Shown here: piece after piece, positions 24,859 to 33,468 of the stretch | Layout of the letters: each line of letters begins with the position of its first letter | Numbering within the stretch: position 1 is the first letter of the stretch | Source of the DNA: Sphingomonadales bacterium | GTDB taxonomy: Bacteria > Pseudomonadota > Alphaproteobacteria > Sphingomonadales > Sphingomonadaceae | Assembly (NCBI GenBank): GCA_028871475.1 | Contig: JAGWMZ010000009.1 | Coordinates: forward strand, 1-64,000 | Reading direction: 5' to 3' | Length of the DNA stretch: 64,000 bases | Made by a program: the position numbers and the translations under genes | Notes under the pieces: generated by a model | What the model was told of the DNA's origin: nothing | What the model saw: the letters and a program-made list of their open reading frames with translations, nothing else | Databases searched by the model: none

Positions 24859-26081
24859 CCGTGGCGCCGTTCCGGAAACGAAACGACCTCCGCGCCCTTG
24901 CGTAACGTGTCCAGATAGTCAGCCCACCACTGCGCCATCTCGACGCGCTCATGCCAATGCGTTCCGCGATGATAGGCAGCGCGCACCGCATCCTTATCCT
25001 TGTGGGCTAGTGCCCGTTCGATCGCATCCGCCGACCATTTGCCCGACTCGTTCAGCAGTGTGCTGGCCATGGCGCGAAAGCCATGGGCAGTCATTTCATT
25101 CCCCGTATAACCAAGCCGCCGCAGCGCTGCGTTCACCGTGTTTTCGGACATGGGTGAACGTGGTGTACGGATCGAAGGAAAGACATAACGGGTATGACCC
25201 GACACCAGTCTGGCCTGTTGAAGCACCGCCAGCGCCTGGCGAGAGAGGGGAACGGCATGCTCGATCCTTCCCTTCATCTTGGCCGCCGGGATACGCCATA
25301 CAGCGCCCTCAAGATCGATCTCAGCCCATTCCGCGCGACGCAGTTCTCCCGGTCGCACGAAGACGAGGGGAGACAACTTCAAGGCCAGCAGCGTGGCCGC
25401 CTGCCCCTCATAGCCATCAATTGCCCGCAGCAACTCACCCACCCGTTTAGGATCGAGGATAGCGGCAAGATGTTTGGGCCTACGGCTGGCCAAGGCTCCG
25501 CGAAGATCGCGCGTCGGGTCGCGCGGAGCCACTTGGTTGGCGACCGCGAAGCGAAAGACCTGACCCACGAATTGCAATGTGCGGTGCGCCTTCTCATCGT
25601 TCTTGGCCTGCTCATAGGGACGCACCGAATCGAGTATTTCGAACGGCTGAATGTCTGCGATTGGCCGGTTACCGATCGCCCGCTCCACCAGCCCCAGAAA
25701 CCACTCGCGCTTGCGCACGGTTGCTTCGGCTTTCCCATCCCGACGATTCTTCTCGATGTAGACCTTGGCAATGGCGCTGAAGGTGTTCGCGGCGTTGATC
25801 CTGGCAGCGCGTTTGTCGCGCTGCTTCTGCGCGGCTGGGTCGATGCCGCCGGCCAGAGTGGAGCGCGCCTTGTCACGCGCTTCCCGGGCATCCTTCAGTT
25901 TGACATCGGGATAGGCCCCCAAGGAAAGCTTCTTTTCGGCCCCCACCTCGTTGCGGAATTTAAGCTTCCACAGCTTGCCGCCAGCCGGGGTCACCAGAAG
26001 GTAAAGCCCCCTCTCATCAGCGACCTTGTATTCCTTGTCGCGGGGCTTGAGGACACGGATTGCAGAATCAGTCAGCGCCAT
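24855..26081 (-). CDS. P4-type tyrosine integrase (DUF4102 N-terminus)
   Basis: A 408-residue site-specific recombinase. The N-terminal DUF4102 domain (MALTDSAIRVLKPRDKEYKV, the GLYLLVTPAGGKLWKLKFR beta sheet, KKLSLGAYPDVKLKDAR) is typical of P4-like integrases that use tRNA genes. The catalytic domain begins at about residue 200 and has the Arg in VFVRPGELRRAEW, HGFRAMAST (His-x-x-Arg), a further His in ERALAHKDKD and the Tyr in AAYHRGTHW. ATG 26081 is chosen because family members begin here. The gene lies 165 bases from the tRNA-Thr 3' end, the expected place for its own attachment site. Confidence 0.93.
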   Translation of the reverse strand: MALTDSAIRVLKPRDKEYKVADERGLYLLVTPAGGKLWKLKFRNEVGAEKKLSLGAYPDVKLKDAREARDKARSTLAGGIDPAAQKQRDKRAARINAANTFSAIAKVYIEKNRRDGKAEATVRKREWFLGLVERAIGNRPIADIQPFEILDSVRPYEQAKNDEKAHRTLQFVGQVFRFAVANQVAPRDPTRDLRGALASRRPKHLAAILDPKRVGELLRAIDGYEGQAATLLALKLSPLVFVRPGELRRAEWAEIDLEGAVWRIPAAKMKGRIEHAVPLSRQALAVLQQARLVSGHTRYVFPSIRTPRSPMSENTVNAALRRLGYTGNEMTAHGFRAMASTLLNESGKWSADAIERALAHKDKDAVRAAYHRGTHWHERVEMAQWWADYLDTLRKGAEVVSFPERRHG

Positions 26082-26245
26082 TTGGGGGCCTCTTGAATGG
26101 GAGCTTTTGAAAGGCCCCCACACAAGCCCCCATTCGGCTCCGGATTTCGGCGCACGAATGCGAACACTGGCGGTCAGGCCAGTGCTTAAAGTGCCATATT
26201 TCTGGGTTTTTTTCAACCTTTGGCGGTCAACCGCGAAAGGAGAAA

Positions 26246-26321
26246 TGGTGCCGCTTAGGTGACTCGAACACCTGACCCCATCATTACGAATGATGTGCTC
26301 TACCGGCTGAGCTAAAGCGGC
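26246..26321 (-). tRNA. tRNA-Thr (anticodon CGT)
   Basis: Cloverleaf read on the minus strand: acceptor GCCGCTT / AAGCGGC, D-arm AGCTCAGCCGGTAGAGC, anticodon stem CATCA / TGATG with loop TTCGTAA (anticodon CGT, reads ACG), T-arm with GTTCGAGTC, discriminator A and encoded CCA. Total 76 bases. Its 3' end is the insertion target of the genomic island; the gene is restored intact on this side. Confidence 0.95.
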
Positions 26322-26476
26322 GCGCCGTGTGGTCTGGGGCCTTTAGACATCCCCGCTGCCCAGCGCAAGAGGACAAAAGGCATTTTTTATCCGCCCATAC
26401 CATCGGCAATGGCGTCATAAGCAGCAAGGGGCGGAAAGCCTTTCGGCCCCGCCCCGCCTGCGCCGTTCCGGCAGGA

Positions 26477-27541
26477 TTACTCCGCCGCGATGCCCGCCTT
26501 CACGAACATGTCCTCCGTCGCTTCCTCAAGGCCCACGCCATCGGCAGCAGCCTCGCTGCCCCGGGCCTTGCGGCGCGCGTCAAAGCTGCTCCACACCGTA
26601 TTCCAGTCACCCTTGGTGGCGCCCTTGGAATATTCCGTCGCGCGCTGCTCGAAGAAGTTGGCATGCTCGACGCCATTGAGCAGCGGTTGCAACCAGGGCA
26701 GCGGATGATCCTCGATCATGTAGATCGCGGGCAGGCCCAGCTGCGACAGGCGCCAGTCGGCAATGAAGCGGATGTAGCGCTTGATGTCCTTGGCCGTCAT
26801 GCCGGGCACCGGGCCCAGTTCAAACGCCAGATCGATGAAGTTGTCCTCCAGCCGCACCGTCTTCTGGCAGCAGTCGATGATGTCTTCCTTCACCGCCTTG
26901 GTCAGGCAGCCACGCTCCTGCGTGAAGGTGTGGAACAGCTTGATGATGCCCTCGCAGTGCAGCGATTCATCGCGCACCGACCAGGAGACGATCTGCCCCA
27001 TGCCCTTCATCTTGTTGAAGCGGGGGAAGTTCATCAGCATGGCAAAGCTGGCAAACAGTTGCACACCCTCGGTGAAGCCGCCGAACATCGCCAGCGTGCG
27101 GGCGATATCCTCGTCATTGTCGACACCGAAGGTGTGCATGTAATCATGCTTGTCCTTCAGCTCGGCATATTCGAGGAAGGCGCCATATTCGCTCTCGGGC
27201 ATACCGATCGTGTCGAGCAGATGCGAATAGGCCGCGATATGGATCGTTTCCATGTTGCTGAACGCGGTCAGCATCATCTTGATCTCGGTGGGCTTGAACA
27301 CACGAGCATATTTCTCGTGGTAGCAGTCCTGCACTTCGACGTCCGCCTGGGTGAAGAAGCGGAAAATCTGCGTCAGCAGATTGCGCTCATGCTCGGAAAT
27401 CTTCTGCGCCCAGTCGCGGCAATCCTCGCCCAGCGGCACTTCCTCGGGCAGCCAGTGGACCTGCTGCTGGCGCTTCCACATGTCGAAGGCCCAGGGATAT
27501 TCGAAAGGCTTGTAGGTCTTGCGGGCTTCGAGAAGGGACAT
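26477..27541 (-). CDS. nrdB: class Ia ribonucleotide reductase, beta subunit
   Basis: A 354-residue ferritin-like protein that holds the diiron-tyrosyl radical cofactor needed by NrdA. Ligands can be placed by analogy with the E. coli enzyme: Asp in FFTQADVEVQD, Glu and His in NMETIHIAAYSH with the radical Tyr four residues after the His, Glu in FGGFTEGVQLF, and Glu/His in VRDESLHCEG. ATG 27541 follows AGGACC; a TTG six bases earlier is not needed. It is downstream of nrdA on the same strand, across a gap of about 180 bases that contains strong hairpins, so its level could be set separately from nrdA. Confidence 0.96.
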   Translation of the reverse strand: MSLLEARKTYKPFEYPWAFDMWKRQQQVHWLPEEVPLGEDCRDWAQKISEHERNLLTQIFRFFTQADVEVQDCYHEKYARVFKPTEIKMMLTAFSNMETIHIAAYSHLLDTIGMPESEYGAFLEYAELKDKHDYMHTFGVDNDEDIARTLAMFGGFTEGVQLFASFAMLMNFPRFNKMKGMGQIVSWSVRDESLHCEGIIKLFHTFTQERGCLTKAVKEDIIDCCQKTVRLEDNFIDLAFELGPVPGMTAKDIKRYIRFIADWRLSQLGLPAIYMIEDHPLPWLQPLLNGVEHANFFEQRATEYSKGATKGDWNTVWSSFDARRKARGSEAAADGVGLEEATEDMFVKAGIAAE

Positions 27542-27580
27542 GGGCAAAGGTCCTGAAATAGAATTTCTAAAAAGATAATC

Positions 27581-27704
27581 GCAGGGGGGTTACCCCCCTG
27601 CACCCCATTTTGTCTTCCGGCGGGACGGTGGCGCTTGCGCCTGCTTCATCCCCGCCTTCAGCGTCGGAAGACAATCCGGGAGCGCGAGGGTGTAACACCC
27701 TCGC
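27581..27704. repeat. cluster of palindromes between nrdA and nrdB
   Basis: Three inverted repeats: GCAGGGGGG-TTA-CCCCCCTGC (27581-27601); TGTCTTCCG (27611-27619) with CGGAAGACA (27665-27673); and GCGAGGGTGTAACACCCTCGC-type palindrome at 27684-27704. The last two resemble elements in the 54.5 kb spacer (CGTCGGAAGAC and GGGGGTGTAACACCCCC), so they belong to a dispersed REP-like family. In RNA they would form tight hairpins between the two cistrons. Confidence 0.7.
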
Positions 27705-27719
27705 ACGTCACTTGTTCTC

Positions 27720-29819
27720 TTACTGACAGGCCAGACATTCCTCATAGTCCGTCTCGCCCTTGGCTTCCAGCTCAATGCGCGGTGCAGCCGAGGTGTTGTC
27801 CGCCTCCACCCCGCCGGCGAAGCCCGCACGCTGCACCGACTTGGAGCGCAGATAGTAGAGCGACTTGATGCCCTTCTCCCACGCCTGAAAGTGCAGCATC
27901 ATCAGGTCCCACTTGTCCACGTCCGAGGGGATGTAGAGGTTGAGCGACTGAGCCTGATCGATAAACGGCGTGCGGTCGGCGGCGAATTCGAGCAGCCAGC
28001 GCTGGTCGATCTCGAAGCTGGTCTTGTAGACGGCCTTTTCCTCAGGCGTCAGGAAATCGAGCTGCTGCACCGAACCGCCATGCTCGAGGATCGAGTTCCA
28101 CACATTGGTGGAATCCTTGCTCTTCGCGGCCAGCAGCTTTTGCAGATAGGGGTTCTTCACGACGAAGGAGCCCGAAAGCGTCTTGTGCGTGTAGATGTTG
28201 GCCGGGATCGGTTCGATGCAAGCCGAGGTGCCGCCGCAGATGATGCTGATCGAGGCGGTCGGCGCAATGGCCATCTTGCAGGAGAAGCGCTGCATCACGC
28301 CCATGTCGGCAGCATCGGGGCAGGCCCCACGTTCCTGCGCCAGCATGATGCTCGCCTCATCCGCCTTGGCCGAGACATGTTTGAACATCTTGAGGTTCCA
28401 GGCCTTGGCCATGGCGCTCTCGAAAGCGATGCCCTTCTTCTGCAGGAAGGAGTGATAGCCCATCACGCCCAGACCCACGCTGCGTTCGCGCGCGGCGGAA
28501 TATTTGGCGCGGGCCATCTCGTCGGGCGCGCGGTCGATATAGTCCTGCAACACATTGTCGAGGAAACGCATCACATCCTCGATGAAGCGCTTGTCAGTGT
28601 TCCACTCGTCCCAGGTTTCCAGGTTCAGCGAGGAGAGGCAGCACACCGCCGTGCGGTCATTGCCCAGATGGTCGCGGCCCGTGGGCAAAGTGATCTCGCT
28701 GCACAGGTTCGAGGTATAGACCTTCAGCCCCAGATCGCGATGATGCTTGGGCATCATGCGGTTCACCGTGTCGGAGAACACCAGATAGGGCTCACCGGTA
28801 GCGAGACGCACCTCGACCAGCTTCTGGAACAGCGCGCGGGCATTCACCGTGCCACGCACGCTGCCATCCTTGGGTGATTTCAGGTCAAAATCGCGCCCGT
28901 CGCGCACGGCCTGCATGAACTCATCAGTCAGCAGCACGCCATGGTGCAGGTTGAGCGCCTTGCGGTTAAAGTCGCCGCTCGTCTTGCGGATTTCGAGGAA
29001 CTCCTCGATCTCCGGATGCGAGACATCGAGATAGCAGGCCGCCGAACCACGCCGCAGCGAGCCCTGCGAAATCGCCAGCGTCAGCGAATCCATCACGCGC
29101 ACGAAGGGGATGATCCCGCTGGTCTTGCCGTTGAGGCCCACGCTCTCGCCGATGCCGCGCACCTTGCCCCAATAGGTGCCGATGCCGCCGCCACGCGAAG
29201 CGAGCCAGACATTCTCGTTCCAGGTGTTGACGATGCCCTCGAGGCTGTCTTCCACTGTGTTGAGATAGCAGGAGATCGGCAGGCCGCGCCCGGTGCCGCC
29301 GTTCGACAAAACGGGCGTGGCCGGCATGAACCACAAGCGACTGATATAATCATACAGGCGCTGGGCATGTTCGGCATCATCGGCATAGGCATCGGCCACG
29401 CGGGCGAAGAGATCCTGATAGGATTCGCCGGGCAGCAGATAGCGATCGTCGAGCGTTTCCTTGCCGAAATCGGTCAGCAGTGCGTCACGCTTCTTGTCGA
29501 TCTTCACCGAGAAGCGGCGCGGATGCACGATCTTGGAATTGTTCTTGTCGACAGGCGCCTTGGCGCTGGCGGTTGCGGCGGCCGCGCTGGCGGCCAGAAC
29601 GGTGGCGAACATGTCGCCGCCCCGTTCGCTCTGCGCAAGATCAGCCGTGGCCAGATCAGTCTTGTCGTTCATGGGCAGTGCCGGGCGCTGGCCCGTCTCC
29701 TTGCTATGGGGCATCTCGTGGTCTGTCTCAGGGGTCCTGGCCTCATCGCCTTGGGCGATCGTCGCCTGTTCATCAGCGGCGTGCTGGTCGCTTGCGCTCA
29801 AACCCGTGTTCAAGTCCAC
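27720..29819 (-). CDS. nrdA: class Ia ribonucleotide reductase, alpha subunit
   Basis: A 699-residue catalytic subunit reducing ribonucleoside diphosphates to deoxy forms. Present are the substrate-site loop FMPATPVLSNGGT, ASRGGGIGTYWGKVRGIGES, the active-site NxCxE in YTSNLCSEITL, the radical-path Tyr pair in IKSLYYLRSKS, and the C-terminal thioredoxin/glutaredoxin-reducible pair in YEECLACQ. The first 85 residues are a poorly conserved, low-complexity extension; an ATP-cone is not evident, so overall-activity control by dATP may be absent. The GTG at 29819 is the longest start; ATGs at 29714 or 29672 are possible. NrdR-type boxes lie upstream. Confidence 0.95.
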   Translation of the reverse strand: MDLNTGLSASDQHAADEQATIAQGDEARTPETDHEMPHSKETGQRPALPMNDKTDLATADLAQSERGGDMFATVLAASAAAATASAKAPVDKNNSKIVHPRRFSVKIDKKRDALLTDFGKETLDDRYLLPGESYQDLFARVADAYADDAEHAQRLYDYISRLWFMPATPVLSNGGTGRGLPISCYLNTVEDSLEGIVNTWNENVWLASRGGGIGTYWGKVRGIGESVGLNGKTSGIIPFVRVMDSLTLAISQGSLRRGSAACYLDVSHPEIEEFLEIRKTSGDFNRKALNLHHGVLLTDEFMQAVRDGRDFDLKSPKDGSVRGTVNARALFQKLVEVRLATGEPYLVFSDTVNRMMPKHHRDLGLKVYTSNLCSEITLPTGRDHLGNDRTAVCCLSSLNLETWDEWNTDKRFIEDVMRFLDNVLQDYIDRAPDEMARAKYSAARERSVGLGVMGYHSFLQKKGIAFESAMAKAWNLKMFKHVSAKADEASIMLAQERGACPDAADMGVMQRFSCKMAIAPTASISIICGGTSACIEPIPANIYTHKTLSGSFVVKNPYLQKLLAAKSKDSTNVWNSILEHGGSVQQLDFLTPEEKAVYKTSFEIDQRWLLEFAADRTPFIDQAQSLNLYIPSDVDKWDLMMLHFQAWEKGIKSLYYLRSKSVQRAGFAGGVEADNTSAAPRIELEAKGETDYEECLACQ

Positions 29820-30063
29820 GTCTCATGCCCCTTGCTGCTTGCGCGCGGGCCGGAGCCCACGCATGGAGCCGGCCCGGCGCGAGCCGGTCCAGCTTGTGAA
29901 ATTCCCGCGCGTCTTTCGCGAAGCTGCTGCCCCGCCGGTTGCGCGCGCGAAACCGTGTCCAGGGCCATCTGCCAGCCCATGACGGGGATGCTGCAAGACG
30001 GCAAAAAACCGCCCATCCGCCATCCCGGCCATGCTCGTCCCCCAAACCGGGCATCTTGCCGGA

Positions 30064-30112
30064 TAACTAGGTATTGAGTGCGAGGCACGTCCTCAGACAC
30101 TAGGGATAGTGC
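30064..30112 (-). promoter_or_regulatory. tandem NrdR boxes upstream of nrdAB
   Basis: Two 16-mers fit the NrdR consensus (acaCwAtATaTwGtgt): TAACTAGGTATTGAGT at 30064-30079 and ACACTAGGGATAGTGC at 30097-30112. Their spacing, 33 bases start to start, is about three helical turns, as usual for paired NrdR boxes. They lie about 245-295 bases before the nrdA start used here, so either the 5' leader is long or a nearer promoter exists. NrdR would repress nrdAB when deoxynucleotides are plentiful. Confidence 0.7.
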
Positions 30113-30458
30113 ATCCGCTTGAATCTGTGATCAAGAGGAGAATGTGCACAGGCAGCCACCAAGAGGGGTTCCCAAGGTTTTTACCCCTTCCCCCACCCCT
30201 CGCGACGCGCGGGAAATCGGGCACTGAAGCGTCATGCAAGAGTCAAAATGCAGGCGTAGAAATATTGTTTTCCCCAGAATCGTTCAGACAGCTTTCATCT
30301 CCTTTCGGAAGCAAACAAGGCCCCTAACCACGCCGCCCGTGATGGCGCGCAAACCGGTTGCGATCCTCGCGCCGGCGTGGAAATGTCATGCATTGGCAAA
30401 GCCGGTCGCGCCCCGTGCCAGATCGGTCTGGCCGGGCCATAATTCAAGGATAGATCCC
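30113..30458. other. intergenic region
   Basis: About 345 bases upstream of the GlsB-like gene. I see no gene, RNA or clear repeat here. It presumably carries the promoter for the plus-strand gene. Confidence 0.4.
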
Positions 30459-30692
30459 ATGTTCCGCATTCTGGGCGCGCTGATGTCAGGCTTTATCATC
30501 GGCCTGCTGGCCCGCTGGCTCTATCCCGCCACGGTGCCGCTGCATGCGGGCACCACCATCCTGCTGGGCATTGGCGGATCGCTGCTGGCGGATCTCGCCT
30601 CACGCCGGGCTGGCGCACGGCAAGGCGCCGGGCTGATCGCCTCGGTGGTGGGCGCCATGGCGCTGATCTTCATCGGCCGCCATCTGGGCTGA
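30459..30692 (+). CDS. GlsB/YeaQ/YmgE-type small membrane protein
   Basis: A 77-residue protein of three hydrophobic helices with Gly-rich turns: MFRILGALMSGFIIGLLARW, then TTILLGIGGSLLADLAS and GLIASVVGAMALIFIGRHLG. This matches the transglycosylase-associated (GlsB/YeaQ/YmgE) family of stress-induced inner-membrane proteins, whose exact role is unknown. AAGGA precedes the ATG at 30459 with 8-base spacing. It converges with nadB and shows no operon partner. Confidence 0.8.
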   Translation: MFRILGALMSGFIIGLLARWLYPATVPLHAGTTILLGIGGSLLADLASRRAGARQGAGLIASVVGAMALIFIGRHLG

Positions 30693-30718
30693 GGCGCGGA
30701 CCCGTAAAAAGGGCGCCG

Positions 30719-32293
30719 TCAGGGCACCAGAATCGTGTCGAGCGCCTGCTCTTCGGTCCGGGGGTAATCGCGGGTGCAATGCAGGCCCCGGCTCTCATGC
30801 CGCCGCAGCGCCGATTTGACGATAAGGTCCGCGCTCTGCAACAGGTTGCGCAGTTCGATCAGATCGGTGCTGACGCGGAAGTGGCCGTAATAGTCCTCCA
30901 CCTCCTCGAACAGCATCTTGATGCGATGGGCCGCCCGCTCCAGCCGCTTGGTGCTGCGCTGGATGCCGACATAATTCCACATGAAGCGGCGAATCTCGGT
31001 CCAGTTCTGCTTGATGATGACCTCTTCATCGGAATCGGACACGCGGCTTTCATCCCATGGCCGCACCGGCGGAGGAGCGTCGAAGGCGTCCCAATGGTCG
31101 AGAATATCCGCCGCCGCCGCCTCACCGAAGACGAAACATTCGAGCAGCGAGTTCGACGCCAGACGGTTTGCCCCATGCAAGCCACTCTCGGTACATTCAC
31201 CCGCCGCATAAAGGCCCGGCAGATCGGTGCGCCCGGCCAGATCGATCACGATGCCGCCGCAAGTGTAATGCTGCGCGGGCACGACCGGGATCGGCTCCTT
31301 CGTCATGTCGATGCCCAGCCCCATCAGCTTGTCATAGATGTTGGGGAAGTGATGGGTGATGAAATCAGCCGGCATGTGGCTGATGTCGAGATGAACGTAA
31401 TCCAGCCCGTCGCGCTTGATCTCGGCGTCGATCGCGCGGGCCACGATGTCGCGCGGGGCCAGTTCCAGCCTTTCATCATAATCGGGCATGAAACGTTTGC
31501 CGGTGCGCGGGTTGATGAGCCGCCCGCCCTCGCCGCGCACCGCCTCGGTGATGAGGAAGTTCTTGACCTCGAGGTTGTAAAGGCAGGTCGGATGGAACTG
31601 CATCATCTCCATATTGCCAACGCGCGCGCCGGCACGCCAGGCCATGGCAATGCCGTCCCCGGTGGCCCCGCGCGGCGCGGTGGAGAACTGATAGACGCGC
31701 CCTGCCCCTCCGGTCGCCAGAATGGTCGCGCTGGCGGTATGCGTCTCGACGCGGCCCGTCGCCTCATCCAGCGCATAGACGCCCCACACCCGGCCCGAAC
31801 CTGAATAGCGCAGCTCATGCCGCCCGGTGATAAGGTCGATGCAGGAGCGGCCCGGCAGCAGCGTGATGTTGGGATGATCCTGCGCGGCCTTGAGCAGCGC
31901 CGATTGCACCGCCCAGCCGGTGGCGTCATCGACATGGACGATGCGGCGATGCGAATGGCCGCCTTCGCGCGTCAGATGGAGGTGGTCATCCTCCATGTTG
32001 AAGGGCACGCCCAGCTCGATCAGCCGGTCGATGGCATGGGGCGCCTGACCGATGACAAATTCCACCGTCTCCTGCCGGTTGAGCCCGGCGCCGGCAACCA
32101 TCGTATCGCGGATATGGTTCTCGAATGTGTCGCCCGCATCGAGCACGGCGGCAATGCCGCCCTGCGCCCAGGCCGTGGAGCCGCCCGTCAGTGAGCCCTT
32201 GGCGAGCACCAGAACCTTGAGCTTCTGCGCCAGCCCCAGGGCCGCCGTCAGCCCCGCCGCGCCAGAGCCCACCACGATCACATCGGCCATCAT
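30719..32293 (-). CDS. nadB: L-aspartate oxidase
   Basis: A 524-residue FAD enzyme oxidising L-aspartate to iminoaspartate, the first step of de novo NAD synthesis. The dinucleotide fold DVIVVGSGAAGLTAALGLAQ is at the N-terminus, then GGSTAWAQGGIAAVLDAGD. The capping-domain region has NMEMMQFHPTCLY, VRGEGGRLINPRTGKRF and DISHMPADFI; the second FAD segment LYAAGECTESGLHGANRLAS is followed by a helical C-terminus. I use ATG 32293, preceded by GAGGCAAG. nadA and nadC are not adjacent. Length is normal. Confidence 0.95.
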   Translation of the reverse strand: MMADVIVVGSGAAGLTAALGLAQKLKVLVLAKGSLTGGSTAWAQGGIAAVLDAGDTFENHIRDTMVAGAGLNRQETVEFVIGQAPHAIDRLIELGVPFNMEDDHLHLTREGGHSHRRIVHVDDATGWAVQSALLKAAQDHPNITLLPGRSCIDLITGRHELRYSGSGRVWGVYALDEATGRVETHTASATILATGGAGRVYQFSTAPRGATGDGIAMAWRAGARVGNMEMMQFHPTCLYNLEVKNFLITEAVRGEGGRLINPRTGKRFMPDYDERLELAPRDIVARAIDAEIKRDGLDYVHLDISHMPADFITHHFPNIYDKLMGLGIDMTKEPIPVVPAQHYTCGGIVIDLAGRTDLPGLYAAGECTESGLHGANRLASNSLLECFVFGEAAAADILDHWDAFDAPPPVRPWDESRVSDSDEEVIIKQNWTEIRRFMWNYVGIQRSTKRLERAAHRIKMLFEEVEDYYGHFRVSTDLIELRNLLQSADLIVKSALRRHESRGLHCTRDYPRTEEQALDTILVP

Positions 32294-32428
32294 AACTTGC
32301 CTCTTTCCCCTGTCGCTTACCGCCAATGGGCCTTGCGCAGGTCTCTCTTCTTCATCCGCCTTTGCCGATACCGGGCGCTTTGAAAAGCCATCTTTGGTCG
32401 CAGCAGCGCCGTAATACGCCTCAAAACC

Positions 32429-33364
32429 TCATGCAGGGCTGGTCAGGCGCACGAATACGTCTTCCAGATCGGCCTCACGGGTCGAAACATCGACGATGCC
32501 CAGCCCTTGCCCCTGCACCAGCGCCAGCACCTGCCCGGCATTGCTGCAGTCCTTGTCATAGGTGATCTCGACCTGACGCGGATTGACCAGCACGCTTTTG
32601 ACAAAGGCATCATGCATGGGCGCCTGCGCCAGATCATGATCCAGCGTGAAGACCACCACCTTTTCGCGCGCCATATCCACCATCTCGCGCGTGGGCATGT
32701 TGGCGATCAGCTCGCCATGGTTGATGATGGCGATGCGGTCGCACAGCGCTTCGGCCTCTTCGAGGTAATGGGTGGTGAGCACCACCGTCACGCCCTCGTC
32801 ATTGAGCTGTTTCACCAATTCCCAGAGCTGGCGGCGCAGTTCCACATCCACACCCGCCGTGGGTTCGTCCAGCACCAGCACCGGGGGCGTATGGACCATG
32901 GCCTTGGCCACCAGCAGGCGCCGCTTCATGCCGCCCGACAGGGTGCGGGCATAGGCATGGGCCTTGTCGGTCAGATGCACCGCTTCGAGCAGCGCATCGC
33001 TGATCCGGTCGCCCTTTTCGATGCCGTATAGCCCGGCCTGATTTTCCAGCACCTCACGCGGGGTGAAGAAGGGATCGAAGACGATTTCCTGCGGCACGAT
33101 GCCGATCGCGCGGCTGGCGTTGCGCCGCTGCGTGTCGATGTCGAAACCCCAGATGTTGACAGTGCCGCTGGTCTTCATCACCAGCCCGGCCAGCGTGTTG
33201 ATCAGCGTGGACTTGCCCGCACCATTGGGGCCCAGCAGGCCGAAGATCTGCCCCTGCGGCACATCGAAGCTGACGCCCTTGAGCGCCAGCTTGCCCTCTC
33301 CCTGCCCGGCCGGGGCGTAACGCTTGACGAGATCGCGGATCGAAATGGCAGGGGATGTGGTCAT
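32429..33364 (-). CDS. ABC transporter ATP-binding protein (drug-export/CcmA type)
   Basis: A 311-residue ATPase with all motifs: Walker A GLLGPNGAGKST, Q-loop IVPQEIVFDP, signature LSGGMKRRL, Walker B VLVLDEPTAGVD and the switch His in VVLTTHYLEEAE. The C-terminal 80 residues (after the ATPase core) form the small domain common in daunorubicin/Nod-type exporters. No permease gene lies next to it, which is unusual since these ATPases normally pair with an ABC-2 permease; the partner must be elsewhere. GTG/ATG ambiguity is absent; ATG 33364 fits. Confidence 0.9.
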   Translation of the reverse strand: MTTSPAISIRDLVKRYAPAGQGEGKLALKGVSFDVPQGQIFGLLGPNGAGKSTLINTLAGLVMKTSGTVNIWGFDIDTQRRNASRAIGIVPQEIVFDPFFTPREVLENQAGLYGIEKGDRISDALLEAVHLTDKAHAYARTLSGGMKRRLLVAKAMVHTPPVLVLDEPTAGVDVELRRQLWELVKQLNDEGVTVVLTTHYLEEAEALCDRIAIINHGELIANMPTREMVDMAREKVVVFTLDHDLAQAPMHDAFVKSVLVNPRQVEITYDKDCSNAGQVLALVQGQGLGIVDVSTREADLEDVFVRLTSPA

Positions 33365-33468
33365 GGGGCGTCTTTAGTCAGCCCGGACGCGAAGGGAAAG
33401 ACACAAGCCGGCCTGCCAGCCAGAAATCTTGCCCTTCCTTCGCCCCGCCCTTGTTTATCCTGCTGCGC

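Larger units (their letters stand above)
10465..26259. mobile_element. genomic island in tRNA-Thr(CGT)
   Basis: The island is bounded by the intact tRNA-Thr 3' end (26246-26259) and a degenerate direct repeat of it (10465-10477). A P4-type integrase next to the tRNA reads away from it, with an AlpA-like HTH protein beside it. Contents fall into two blocks: defence-like genes at 11.0-18.5 kb, where GC is visibly lower and codon use differs (more ATA, TTA, AGA), and plasmid/ICE-like genes at 19.0-24.0 kb with high GC. No conjugation machinery is visible, so this is probably a mobilisable or decayed integrated element. The mosaic GC suggests assembly in steps. Confidence 0.75.

Noticed and set aside
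26327..27556. Plus-strand frame of 409 codons over nrdB
   Set aside because: Antisense shadow of a fully conserved gene; His/Arg/Gln-rich, no family features.
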